A stretch of 64,000 bases of DNA from the NCBI GenBank assembly GCA_030427245.1, contig JAUHXA010000006.1:1-64000 (forward strand), given 5' to 3'. A program made the translations under genes and the position numbers. Position 1 is the first letter of the stretch; every line of letters begins with the position of its first letter. The notes below the pieces were generated by a model that was not told the DNA's origin, made no database searches, and saw only the letters and a list, made by a program, of their open reading frames with translations. The stretch is from Bacteroidia bacterium. Lineage in GTDB: Bacteria; Bacteroidota; Bacteroidia; Chitinophagales; UBA2359. Positions 28,173 to 35,843 of this stretch are shown here, in pieces.

Positions 28173-29456
28173 TTATTTTCTTGATAGTGGTGTAGGCTGC
28201 ACCAAATACAAAGTACCCGCAGTCATCAACAGCAAAGCCAAGATAATCAAGCCCCATTCGGAGAGGGTGGGAACGTCAGCGATACTTTCAACGATGACAG
28301 AGGTAGCAGATGTACCAGAACAATTTTCAGTATTTGTCACAGTTACAACGTAATCACCCTCTGCGCTTTTAGTTGCAGCATAAACTGTGGGATTTTGTAG
28401 AGTCGAACTAAAGTTATTCGGACCACTCCACGACCAATATGATACTCCTCCACCTATTTCCATCAGATTAAAATCTTCTCCTTCGAGTACCAAACCATTA
28501 CTCGTTGCTATAGGCATAGGCAAAGGATTGACCGTAAACGGAATGGCAATTGTAGAAGAGCAGCTATTGGCATCAGTAACAGTTACATATTCTATAAATG
28601 TACCTGCAAATGGAGGAGCAAGAGAGTTTAGGATCGAGCCTGTTGTACTTGAACTCGCCCATTTGTAGGTATAAGGACTTGCTCCTTCATTTGCAGTAAC
28701 CTCGAATGTGATAGGTGATGTGGCACACAATATTGCATCATCATCAGAAGCTCCTGATGACTCGATGAGGTCATAACTTAGACTTGGAGCTGTACACTCC
28801 AAGCCAATCAACTCAATAGCAACATGTGCCTGTCCAACTGTTGTTCCTGAATTTAGAGCCCATTCTACGTTGACATTTCCTCCTGTTCCTACTGCAGAGC
28901 CCATACATAGAAAAAAATTATTTCCTATTTCAGTGTGGATAGCTGTCTTAATTGGATCGGCATTGGACATAAAGGCATCCACTACTAAATTCTTGACATC
29001 AGTAGTAGGAACACTAAGACTACTCGAATTACTACCAATATCATCGCTGTCTTGTGTTGGATTGGCGAAAACACTTGTTTGGTCGACATTCTGAAAAGAA
29101 ACAGCTCCTATATAAATACCCGTATTGGCTACTATATCGGAGGGACCAATTGCCGCTCCCGAACCCAATGTTAAATACCACATCGAAACTTCCATAAAAG
29201 CATCTTCCAATACAGCTTGAGTCATAGACATAGCTCCATAAGTAACAGAAGTTGGAAAATTATTGCTATTACTTCCTACTGCCACTATCAATACCCGATT
29301 ATCTCCACTGGGAACTGTGAAGTTGCTTATCTCTACGGGATCGGTTGCCGGGAAGCTTTCTACTGTTGCAAAATTTGGATCTGTCGTGACTTGTGCTTGT
29401 AGGTATGAGGCAGAATAAAAGCATAAGCTAAGCAAAAATAAAATTGTTAATCGCAT
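28173..29456 (-). CDS. Exported IPTL-CTERM domain protein with PKD/SprB-like repeats
   Basis: 427 residues from ATG 29456, which gives the signal peptide MRLTILFLLSLCFYSASYLQ; an upstream in-frame start at 29519 would precede it and is unlikely. The N-terminal half is paralogous to the neighbouring 298-residue protein. A segment of two Ig/SprB-like repeats is inserted after it (CATSPITFEVTANEGASPYTY and YVTVTDANSCSSTIAIPFTV; then YVVTVTNTENCSG). The C-terminus is VPTLSEWG plus a hydrophobic segment and a short tail with a basic end, again IPTL-CTERM-like. It probably arose by tandem duplication followed by domain gain or loss. Anchoring role inferred; ligand unknown. Confidence 0.8.
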   Translation of the reverse strand: MRLTILFLLSLCFYSASYLQAQVTTDPNFATVESFPATDPVEISNFTVPSGDNRVLIVAVGSNSNNFPTSVTYGAMSMTQAVLEDAFMEVSMWYLTLGSGAAIGPSDIVANTGIYIGAVSFQNVDQTSVFANPTQDSDDIGSNSSSLSVPTTDVKNLVVDAFMSNADPIKTAIHTEIGNNFFLCMGSAVGTGGNVNVEWALNSGTTVGQAHVAIELIGLECTAPSLSYDLIESSGASDDDAILCATSPITFEVTANEGASPYTYKWASSSTTGSILNSLAPPFAGTFIEYVTVTDANSCSSTIAIPFTVNPLPMPIATSNGLVLEGEDFNLMEIGGGVSYWSWSGPNNFSSTLQNPTVYAATKSAEGDYVVTVTNTENCSGTSATSVIVESIADVPTLSEWGLIILALLLMTAGTLYLVQPTPLSRK

Positions 29457-29538
29457 AATTTGTAATTGTTTAAGTAAAAAAAATGAACATTTTCTTAGAG
29501 ATTGGGGCAAAACCTCCAATGAATCAACTCATTGGAGG
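29448..29538 (-). repeat. Duplicated 5' leader with hairpin, copy 2
   Basis: Matches 27985-28076 with a few substitutions and indels. Hairpin CCTCCAATGA (29513-29522) / TCATTGGAGG (29529-29538). It sits at the same place relative to the start codon as copy 1. Confidence 0.65.
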
Positions 29539-29851
29539 AGCTTCCATTATTGCCAAAAAAAAAATGTTGTCTATCTCTATCGTTGTGCTTTTTTCTGAAA
29601 ACATTAACAGCCCTTTTTATTGTGACAAAAAAATGACATTTTGTTAGCGATTTAAGTAGATAAAATATCGGTTTGAGGTCTCACATTTATTTTATTGGAC
29701 TGAAACCATAGTACAGTTGAATTTTTGATGGGTGAATATAGAATATATTTATTGGGCTTGAAATAGTACAAATGTAAGGGCTTTAGGAATACGCAACACC
29801 TAGCAAATGCGACACCTCACAATTAATTATCTTGTTAAAGTCATGTAAATG
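29539..29851. other. Gene-free stretch between IPTL-CTERM and AraC genes
   Basis: AT-rich with no open frame of note. It contains promoter-like copy C at 29578-29609, which points toward the convergent AraC-type gene. Nothing else recognised. Confidence 0.5.
29578..29609 (+). promoter_or_regulatory. Promoter-like repeat, copy C (degenerate)
   Basis: TATCGTTGT (29578-29586), 16 nt, ATTAACA (29603-29609), then T-rich sequence and GTGACAAAAAAATGACAT as in copy A. A TTTG box at the right distance is lacking, so this is probably a decayed copy. Confidence 0.35.
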
Positions 29852-30244
29852 TCATTTTTCTTCATTTTCCTTTTCTTTTGCTTCCATTAATCTGATAAGT
29901 GCCAAGGGACTGTAGCCAAATTGTTTTTTGAAAATACGTGAAAAATGGTCTCTGTTTTCGAAACCTACTTTATGACAAACTTTCTGTACATTGGAGTGTT
30001 TTTTCTGGACAATGAGTTGATGTGCCATTTGAAGTCTCAACTCATTGAGGTATTGTTTTGGGGTTTTCCCTGTTAGTTTTTTCATTCTACGCTCAAAGGT
30101 TCGCTTACTCATTTCTAACTGTTCTGCCAAGTTGGACACAGAAACCTCGTTGTTATGTGCTTGACGCAAAATAACGGTTCTTACTTTTTTGAGCCAAAGT
30201 TGTTTTTTATTAGACGTATTGTTTTGTTGAGAATGTTGTTTCAT
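29852..30244 (-). CDS. Short AraC-family DNA-binding protein
   Basis: 130 residues made almost wholly of the two-helix-turn-helix AraC DNA-binding domain: VSVSNLAEQLEMSKRTFERR for the first and VCHKVGFENRDHFSRIFKKQ with FGYSPLAL for the second. Full AraC regulators also have a ligand-binding or receiver domain, which is missing, so this is a stand-alone binding domain or the C-terminal part of a formerly larger protein. It is divergent from the TPR-CHAT gene, whose promoter is about 160 bp away, making that gene a plausible target. An asparagine/glutamine-rich N-terminus precedes the domain. Confidence 0.85.
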   Translation of the reverse strand: MKQHSQQNNTSNKKQLWLKKVRTVILRQAHNNEVSVSNLAEQLEMSKRTFERRMKKLTGKTPKQYLNELRLQMAHQLIVQKKHSNVQKVCHKVGFENRDHFSRIFKKQFGYSPLALIRLMEAKEKENEEK

Positions 30245-30401
30245 AATGGATAATATTTGGAGTATTTTTTAAGCGTTATAAAATCAGAACATAACTCTCC
30301 CATTGTCTTTTGAAGGGATAGATAGAGGGCTATCTATTTTGAAGACTTAGTTTATTTTTATATCTTCCCAAGTTCTAATGATGTAGTAGGTATCTGATAC
30401 C

Positions 30402-30456
30402 TTTTAGAAAATCCCTATACTCCATATAGTTGCTTTTTTGGGCAAAAACATTAACA
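30402..30456 (+). promoter_or_regulatory. Promoter of the TPR-CHAT gene, copy D of the family
   Basis: TTTT (30402-30405), a 19-nt spacer, TATAGTTGC (30425-30433), 16 nt, ATTAACA (30450-30456), then ATG at 30471. The palindrome AGGTATCTGATACCT (about 30388-30402) overlaps its upstream edge and could be an operator. Confidence 0.55.
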
Positions 30457-30470
30457 CTGCTTTTAAAAAA

Positions 30471-33400
30471 ATGAAAAAAATGACTGAAAAAAAAATATTG
30501 GGGGGAGAGATAGGGGAAAAAGAAAGGGATTTGAAGCGGGCAGAGAGTTTGACTCAAAAAGGAATCGAACTTGCCGAAAAAGGAAACTTTAAGGAATCAA
30601 AACCTTTACTCTTGGAAGCCCAAATATTATGGGAGAAATGGGAACAAAGAAACGTTCTATTGGCAGATGTATATGAAACATTGGGGACTTGTGACTACTA
30701 TGAGGGAAAATTTGAAGAGGCATTGGATTTTTATCAAAAAAACCTATCCATACGCTTGCCTCTACTTGGAGAAAGGCATCCAAGTGTATTTATATCTTAT
30801 CGTTCTATTTCAAATGTTTATGGAGGAATGGCAAAGTATGATGAAGCTCTTGCAGTTTGTAAACATGCGCTACAATTGGCATTAAAAAGCGAACCAAAAA
30901 ACAAACGAGAGCTTGCCATTACTTATCGAGAATTAGCGTATGTCTATTCACTAAAAATGGACATAGACAAATCATTAGAAAACAATTTAAAGGCTTTGAA
31001 GCTTTTAGAAATCTTGTCTCCCACTATAGATTTTGATATTGCTGTGGTTTACAACAATATTGCGGATATGCTGAAATTAAAAGGAGATTCCTTCTCTGCC
31101 CTTGACTATTTGTTTAAGGTCGAGGCGTTTTTGGTACAAAACCCCAATACTTACCCTATGCTTGCTGCAGTTGTTTATGCGAACATTGGAGAAATATATA
31201 GTCACGCAAAAAAAGTCCAAAAAAGCGAATATTACTTTCAAAAAGCATTGAACAACCCTTCTCTTTCTTATGATTCAATCGCTAATTTTTATAAAAGATA
31301 TGCTCAACTATGCTTACGTATTGGAGATTACGCTAAGGCACAACACTATTTGGAAAAAGCAAACCAAGGGGTTTCTAAAGAAAACTACAGAAAACGCATC
31401 CAGATTCTATCAGATTTTGGAAAACTTTATGAATGTACACAACAGTATCAAATAGCAGAATCCTATTATCAAAAAGCTTTGCAACTAATAAATGATGCAG
31501 AGAATCAATATAGCATAGAAGGTTATCAAACCTATTATGTTTTTGGGAAATACTTATTGGAGCGAGGACGATTGGAAGAAGCAAAAAAACATTTTGAAAT
31601 AAGTTTAAAGCTTTATCAAGGACTTTCTTCTGAAAAAAATACACATCTTGCTGTTACGTATTACGAACTCAGTAAACTTCACCAGAAGCAAAAAGAAACG
31701 TTTCAAGCGCTTACCTATGCACAAGACTCAATAATTCAATGCCTTTCTGACTATTCTAATAAATCTATATTTGAAAAACTACCTATTGAGGAAATTTTAA
31801 CGCAGCCTCAGAAAACATTGAATATACGAGGTTTGCTGTTGAACGTACAACAAAAAGCCGCTTTGTTTTTAGATGTTTATAAAGACTCCAAACAAAAAAC
31901 TCAATTTCTTCAATCGGCACTGGAAAACTATCAAACCCTTTTTACTTTATTGGAGCATTTCCGAAAATTCCATTTATCAAATGACGAAAAACTTCAATTT
32001 TCAAAAGATTATCAAGATGCTTATCACAAGGCCATTGAAACAGTCTTAATTCATCATCACTTATGGAGGGATGAAAAATTCTTGCATTTGGCTTTTGACA
32101 TATCCGAAAAAGGCAGGGCTTATTTGATGTTGTCACAATTCAAAGACCGTCAAGCCAAGGCTTATTCAGCGATACCCAATAACTTGTTGGAGGAAGAAAG
32201 GCAAATCAAGCTACAAATTCGGTATTTGGAAAAAAGTATTCAAAAAGCACAACAAAAGAAAGACTGGAGCGATGAAAAATTATTGAAAAGATGGGAGGAG
32301 GAATATGTCGTTCAACGCTATGAATTTGAAGAATTCCTAAAACAACTCGAAACCGATTATCCCGAATATTACCGTCAAAAATACAGCACTGAAACCGTTT
32401 CTATTGAAGCCCTTCAATCTTCTCTACAAGAAAACCAAACAGTATTAAGCTATTTTATAGGCGAAGAAAAAATTTACCTTTTCGCCATTACTGCCGATGA
32501 ATACGAAGTATTCACTCAAGACAAACCCAACAATTGGACAAAATTGGTTCAAGACTACCTCCAAAGTATCAAACTTCACCAAAAAACCGAATTTCACCGA
32601 TACAGCTTTGAATTGTATCAAACCTTGCTTCAAGAAGTCATGCACCACATCATTGACCCTTTTGCAGAAGACGACGACCAAAAGCAAGTATTCATCATCC
32701 CTCATGCCGAACTGCATTACCTTCCTTTTGAAACTCTTATCATTTCGGAAGGAACTCCTTCAATGCCTTACAATAAAATGGACTATTTACTGAATCATTG
32801 TCAAATCAGCTATCACTATTCGGCTACTTTATTGTACCTCGACCTTCAAAAACAAAGCAATGCGATTGCAGAATCAGCTCCTGCGGATTTCGCCTTTACA
32901 GGTTTTGCGCCCGTCTATGAATCGACTTTGGGCAGCCAAAAATTGGCTATTCAACAACTTCAAAACAAAGAAGAAGCGTATGCTACTGCTGTTAATCACT
33001 CAGAAGCAGTGAGAAGTGATGGAACATGGGTGCCGCTCCCCTACTCCAAAATTGAAGTGGAAAACATCGTTCAGCTTTTTGAAGAACAAGGTCATAAAAG
33101 TCAGAAATTTTTGTATGAATCCGCTACCAAAAATAATTTGGAGCGGCAAATCGGGAAGAGTCGCTTTGTGTTGATTGCAGCGCATGGGATAGTGAATGAT
33201 GAATACCCTGAATTGTCGGGTTTGGTGTTTTCCTCTCAGAAGCAAGAAGAGAGAAGTGAGATGCGAGATATTTCAAGTGATGAAATAGTCCCCTCTTCTC
33301 GCTTCTCACCTCCGACTTCCCACACCGACTGCATCCTCAACATGAAAGAGGTCGCCATGATTCCGATGTCGGCAGATTTGGTGGTGTTGAGCAGTTGCGA

Positions 33401-33689
33401 AAGTGGGATTGGAGAATTGCACAAGGGAGAGGGAATGATGGCGGTGAATCGAGGATTTTTGGCGAGTGGGGCGAAAAATGTGGTTTCTACGCTTTTTAAG
33501 GTAAACGATAAGGCGAGTTGTGAATTGACTCAATTGTTTTTTACCCATATTTTGAAGAGCTTGTCCCGAGACCTCGGGAGTGAGACTTATTCAACTGCGC
33601 TTCAAAAGGCGAAGTTGGAACTGTTGCAGGGAGAAGGAGTGAGTCCGAAGACCTGGAGTGGGTTTGTACTGTTTGGAACAGGAAGTTAG
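30471..33689 (+). CDS. TPR-CHAT caspase-like protease
   Basis: 1072 residues from ATG 30471; a TTG at 30438 in the same frame lies inside the promoter region. The N-terminal half (about 15-420) is a series of tetratricopeptide repeats (for example YDEALAVCKHALQLALKS, YQIAESYYQKALQLIND). A helical stretch leads into a CHAT domain (about 680-1072) with the catalytic-type histidine in IAAHGIVNDEYPELSGLVF and cysteine in VVLSSCESGIGELHKGEGM. CHAT proteins are caspase-clan proteases used in signalling and in some immune or cell-death systems. A 25-30-residue hydrophilic insert between the two catalytic motifs is encoded by a palindromic repeat. No signal peptide, so cytoplasmic. Substrate unknown. 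Confidence 0.9.
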   Translation: MKKMTEKKILGGEIGEKERDLKRAESLTQKGIELAEKGNFKESKPLLLEAQILWEKWEQRNVLLADVYETLGTCDYYEGKFEEALDFYQKNLSIRLPLLGERHPSVFISYRSISNVYGGMAKYDEALAVCKHALQLALKSEPKNKRELAITYRELAYVYSLKMDIDKSLENNLKALKLLEILSPTIDFDIAVVYNNIADMLKLKGDSFSALDYLFKVEAFLVQNPNTYPMLAAVVYANIGEIYSHAKKVQKSEYYFQKALNNPSLSYDSIANFYKRYAQLCLRIGDYAKAQHYLEKANQGVSKENYRKRIQILSDFGKLYECTQQYQIAESYYQKALQLINDAENQYSIEGYQTYYVFGKYLLERGRLEEAKKHFEISLKLYQGLSSEKNTHLAVTYYELSKLHQKQKETFQALTYAQDSIIQCLSDYSNKSIFEKLPIEEILTQPQKTLNIRGLLLNVQQKAALFLDVYKDSKQKTQFLQSALENYQTLFTLLEHFRKFHLSNDEKLQFSKDYQDAYHKAIETVLIHHHLWRDEKFLHLAFDISEKGRAYLMLSQFKDRQAKAYSAIPNNLLEEERQIKLQIRYLEKSIQKAQQKKDWSDEKLLKRWEEEYVVQRYEFEEFLKQLETDYPEYYRQKYSTETVSIEALQSSLQENQTVLSYFIGEEKIYLFAITADEYEVFTQDKPNNWTKLVQDYLQSIKLHQKTEFHRYSFELYQTLLQEVMHHIIDPFAEDDDQKQVFIIPHAELHYLPFETLIISEGTPSMPYNKMDYLLNHCQISYHYSATLLYLDLQKQSNAIAESAPADFAFTGFAPVYESTLGSQKLAIQQLQNKEEAYATAVNHSEAVRSDGTWVPLPYSKIEVENIVQLFEEQGHKSQKFLYESATKNNLERQIGKSRFVLIAAHGIVNDEYPELSGLVFSSQKQEERSEMRDISSDEIVPSSRFSPPTSHTDCILNMKEVAMIPMSADLVVLSSCESGIGELHKGEGMMAVNRGFLASGAKNVVSTLFKVNDKASCELTQLFFTHILKSLSRDLGSETYSTALQKAKLELLQGEGVSPKTWSGFVLFGTGS
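33238..33323. repeat. Palindromic repeat inserted in frame in the CHAT domain
   Basis: GAAGTGAGATGCGAGA (33253-33268) is an imperfect inverted repeat of TCTCGCTTCTCACCTC (33297-33312). The sequence style matches the intergenic hairpin at 51666-51735 (GAAGTGAGA...TCTCGCTTCT). It encodes a hydrophilic stretch (KQEERSEMRDISSDE...) at a place where CHAT domains normally have a short connection. A second small palindrome, TCCCGAGACCTCGGGA (about 33565-33580), encodes SRDLGS further on. Confidence 0.6.
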
Positions 33690-33851
33690 GCAAGTGAGAA
33701 ATGACACTATCAAAAAACTCAATGATTCATTATCTACTCAAAATATTGTTCCTCCTGAACCTGAACAAAAGGGGAATTTGTTTATTTTACTTCTTCAAAT
33801 ACAATATTGAATCATTCGTTTTGACCAACAGTGTTATAAAAAAAAACTCCA

Positions 33852-35696
33852 ATGGCATATAAAAGCACTCGTGACTGTTTATTAGACCTCGAAAAACATG
33901 GACATCTGGTTCGTATCTCAGAAGAGGTAGATCCTTACTTAGAAATGGCTGCTATACATCGGCGGGTTTTTGAAGCTAATGGCCCTGCAATATGGTTTGA
34001 AAACGTAAAAGGCAGTAAGTTTCAAGCCTGCTCCAATTTGTTTGGAAACATGGAGCGCAGTAAGTTTATGTTTCGGCACACCTTGAAGCGGGTCAGTAAG
34101 TTGGTGCAATTGAAGGCAGACCCAAGTGTGGCATTGAAGCAACCGTGGAAATTTTTGGATGTGCCTTACACAGGCTTAACTGCCCTCCCAAGCAAAGCGT
34201 GGTTTTCCAAGCCTGTCCTACAAAATGAATGCAAAATCAGTGATTTACCCCAAATCCAATGCTGGCCTGATGATGGGGGTGCTTTTGTCACCCTGCCTTT
34301 GGTATATAGCGAAGACCTGGACAAACCCGGTATTATGAAGTCCAATTTGGGCATGTATCGCATACAGTTGGGCGGCAATGACTACGTGCAAGACAAAGAA
34401 ATAGGACTTCACTACCAACTTCATAGAGGGATTGGAGTGCATCAATCCAAAGCCAATGCGAAAGGTGAACCATTCAAGGTGAGTGTCTTTGTAGGCGGTT
34501 CTCCTGCTCATATTCTGTCTGCGGTGATGCCCCTGCCCGAAGGATTGCCCGAAGTTGCTTTTGCAGGAGCGATGGGTGGGAGGAGGTTTCGATATGCGTA
34601 TCAAGATGGTTTTGCAGTGTCGGCAGATGCAGATTTTGTCATTACAGGAACGGTGCATAAAGGTGAAAACAAACCCGAAGGACCTTTTGGCGATCACTTG
34701 GGATATTACAGTTTGACTCACGATTTTCCGTTGATGAAAGTGCATAAGGTTTGGCATCGGAAAGATGCGATATGGTCTTTTACAGTAGTTGGACGACCGC
34801 CACAAGAAGACACGCAGTTTGGAGCATTGATTCACGACATTACTGGGCCAGTGATTCCAAGCGAAGTGCCTGGTCTACATGAGGTCAATGCAGTAGATGC
34901 GGCGGGTGTGCATCCTGTTTTGTTGGCCATCGGAAGTGAGCGATATACACCCTATTACGAGCGCAAGCAACCTCAAGAAATTCTCACGATTGCCAATCAT
35001 ATTTTGGGTTTTGGACAGATGTCCTTAGCGAAGTTCTTGATTATTGCAGCCAAAGAAGACAATCCTCAACTGCATACCCATGATATTTCTCATTTTTTAC
35101 AGCATGTATTGAAGCGAATAGACTGGCGACGAGATTTGCACTTTCACACCAAAACGACCATTGATACACTGGATTATAGTGGAACGGGCTTGAATACAGG
35201 TTCAAAAGTTGTGATGGCGGCAGCTGGCCCAACGATTCGCAGTTTAGCTACAAGTTTGCCGACTGATTTGACTCTTCCCGATGGTTTCCACACCCCTAAA
35301 ATAGTAATGCCAGGTGTTTTTGCAGTTTCTGCACCGAAGTACAAGGACGAAAAAAGTGCCTTGGAAGAAATCGAACGTTTTACCACAAATATGTCAAATT
35401 ATGGTCGGGACAAATTGAAAGAACTACCACTCATTTTACTCACCGATGACAGTGAATTTGTGGCTCGAACGCTGAATAATTTCCTTTGGACGAGTTTTAC
35501 CCGCTGCAATCCTTCTCATGATATACATGGCATCGAGGCTTTTGTGGAGCATAAGCATTGGGGGTGTAGGGGTAGTTTGGTGATGGATACCCGTATCAAA
35601 CCACATCATGCACCGCCTTTGGTGGAAGATGCCGCAACCGAAAAAAAGGTGGACAAGCTGGGAGAGAAAGGGGGAAGTTTGTACGAAATTATCTAA
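33852..35696 (+). CDS. UbiD family prenylated-FMN decarboxylase (possible MqnL)
   Basis: 614 residues of the UbiD family, which decarboxylates aromatic or alpha,beta-unsaturated acids using prenylated FMN made by UbiX. Typical features: the N-terminal dimer segment (MAYKSTRDCLLDLEKHGHLV), the nucleotide/metal region (HYQLHRGIGVHQ, VFVGGSPAHILSA), and ENKPEGPFGDHLGYYS, which carries the conserved acidic residue before the active site. It is longer than E. coli UbiD (about 500 residues), as is common in Bacteroidota. Because MqnA and MqnE are present 13 kb away, a role as MqnL, removing the carboxyl from prenylated 1,4-dihydroxy-6-naphthoate, is plausible but not proven. No ubiX is seen. Confidence 0.85.
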   Translation: MAYKSTRDCLLDLEKHGHLVRISEEVDPYLEMAAIHRRVFEANGPAIWFENVKGSKFQACSNLFGNMERSKFMFRHTLKRVSKLVQLKADPSVALKQPWKFLDVPYTGLTALPSKAWFSKPVLQNECKISDLPQIQCWPDDGGAFVTLPLVYSEDLDKPGIMKSNLGMYRIQLGGNDYVQDKEIGLHYQLHRGIGVHQSKANAKGEPFKVSVFVGGSPAHILSAVMPLPEGLPEVAFAGAMGGRRFRYAYQDGFAVSADADFVITGTVHKGENKPEGPFGDHLGYYSLTHDFPLMKVHKVWHRKDAIWSFTVVGRPPQEDTQFGALIHDITGPVIPSEVPGLHEVNAVDAAGVHPVLLAIGSERYTPYYERKQPQEILTIANHILGFGQMSLAKFLIIAAKEDNPQLHTHDISHFLQHVLKRIDWRRDLHFHTKTTIDTLDYSGTGLNTGSKVVMAAAGPTIRSLATSLPTDLTLPDGFHTPKIVMPGVFAVSAPKYKDEKSALEEIERFTTNMSNYGRDKLKELPLILLTDDSEFVARTLNNFLWTSFTRCNPSHDIHGIEAFVEHKHWGCRGSLVMDTRIKPHHAPPLVEDAATEKKVDKLGEKGGSLYEII

Positions 35697-35843
35697 AAAA
35701 CTTGCATCTTTCGACATTAATTAGTAAATATGTAGGACAGAACTAAGGCTTGCCATTGACTACTTCCCTGTTTGGTTTTTTTTGATAGAAACACGTCACT
35801 CTACTATACAATAAGTATTGTGTTTAACACCTTTAAAACCAGT

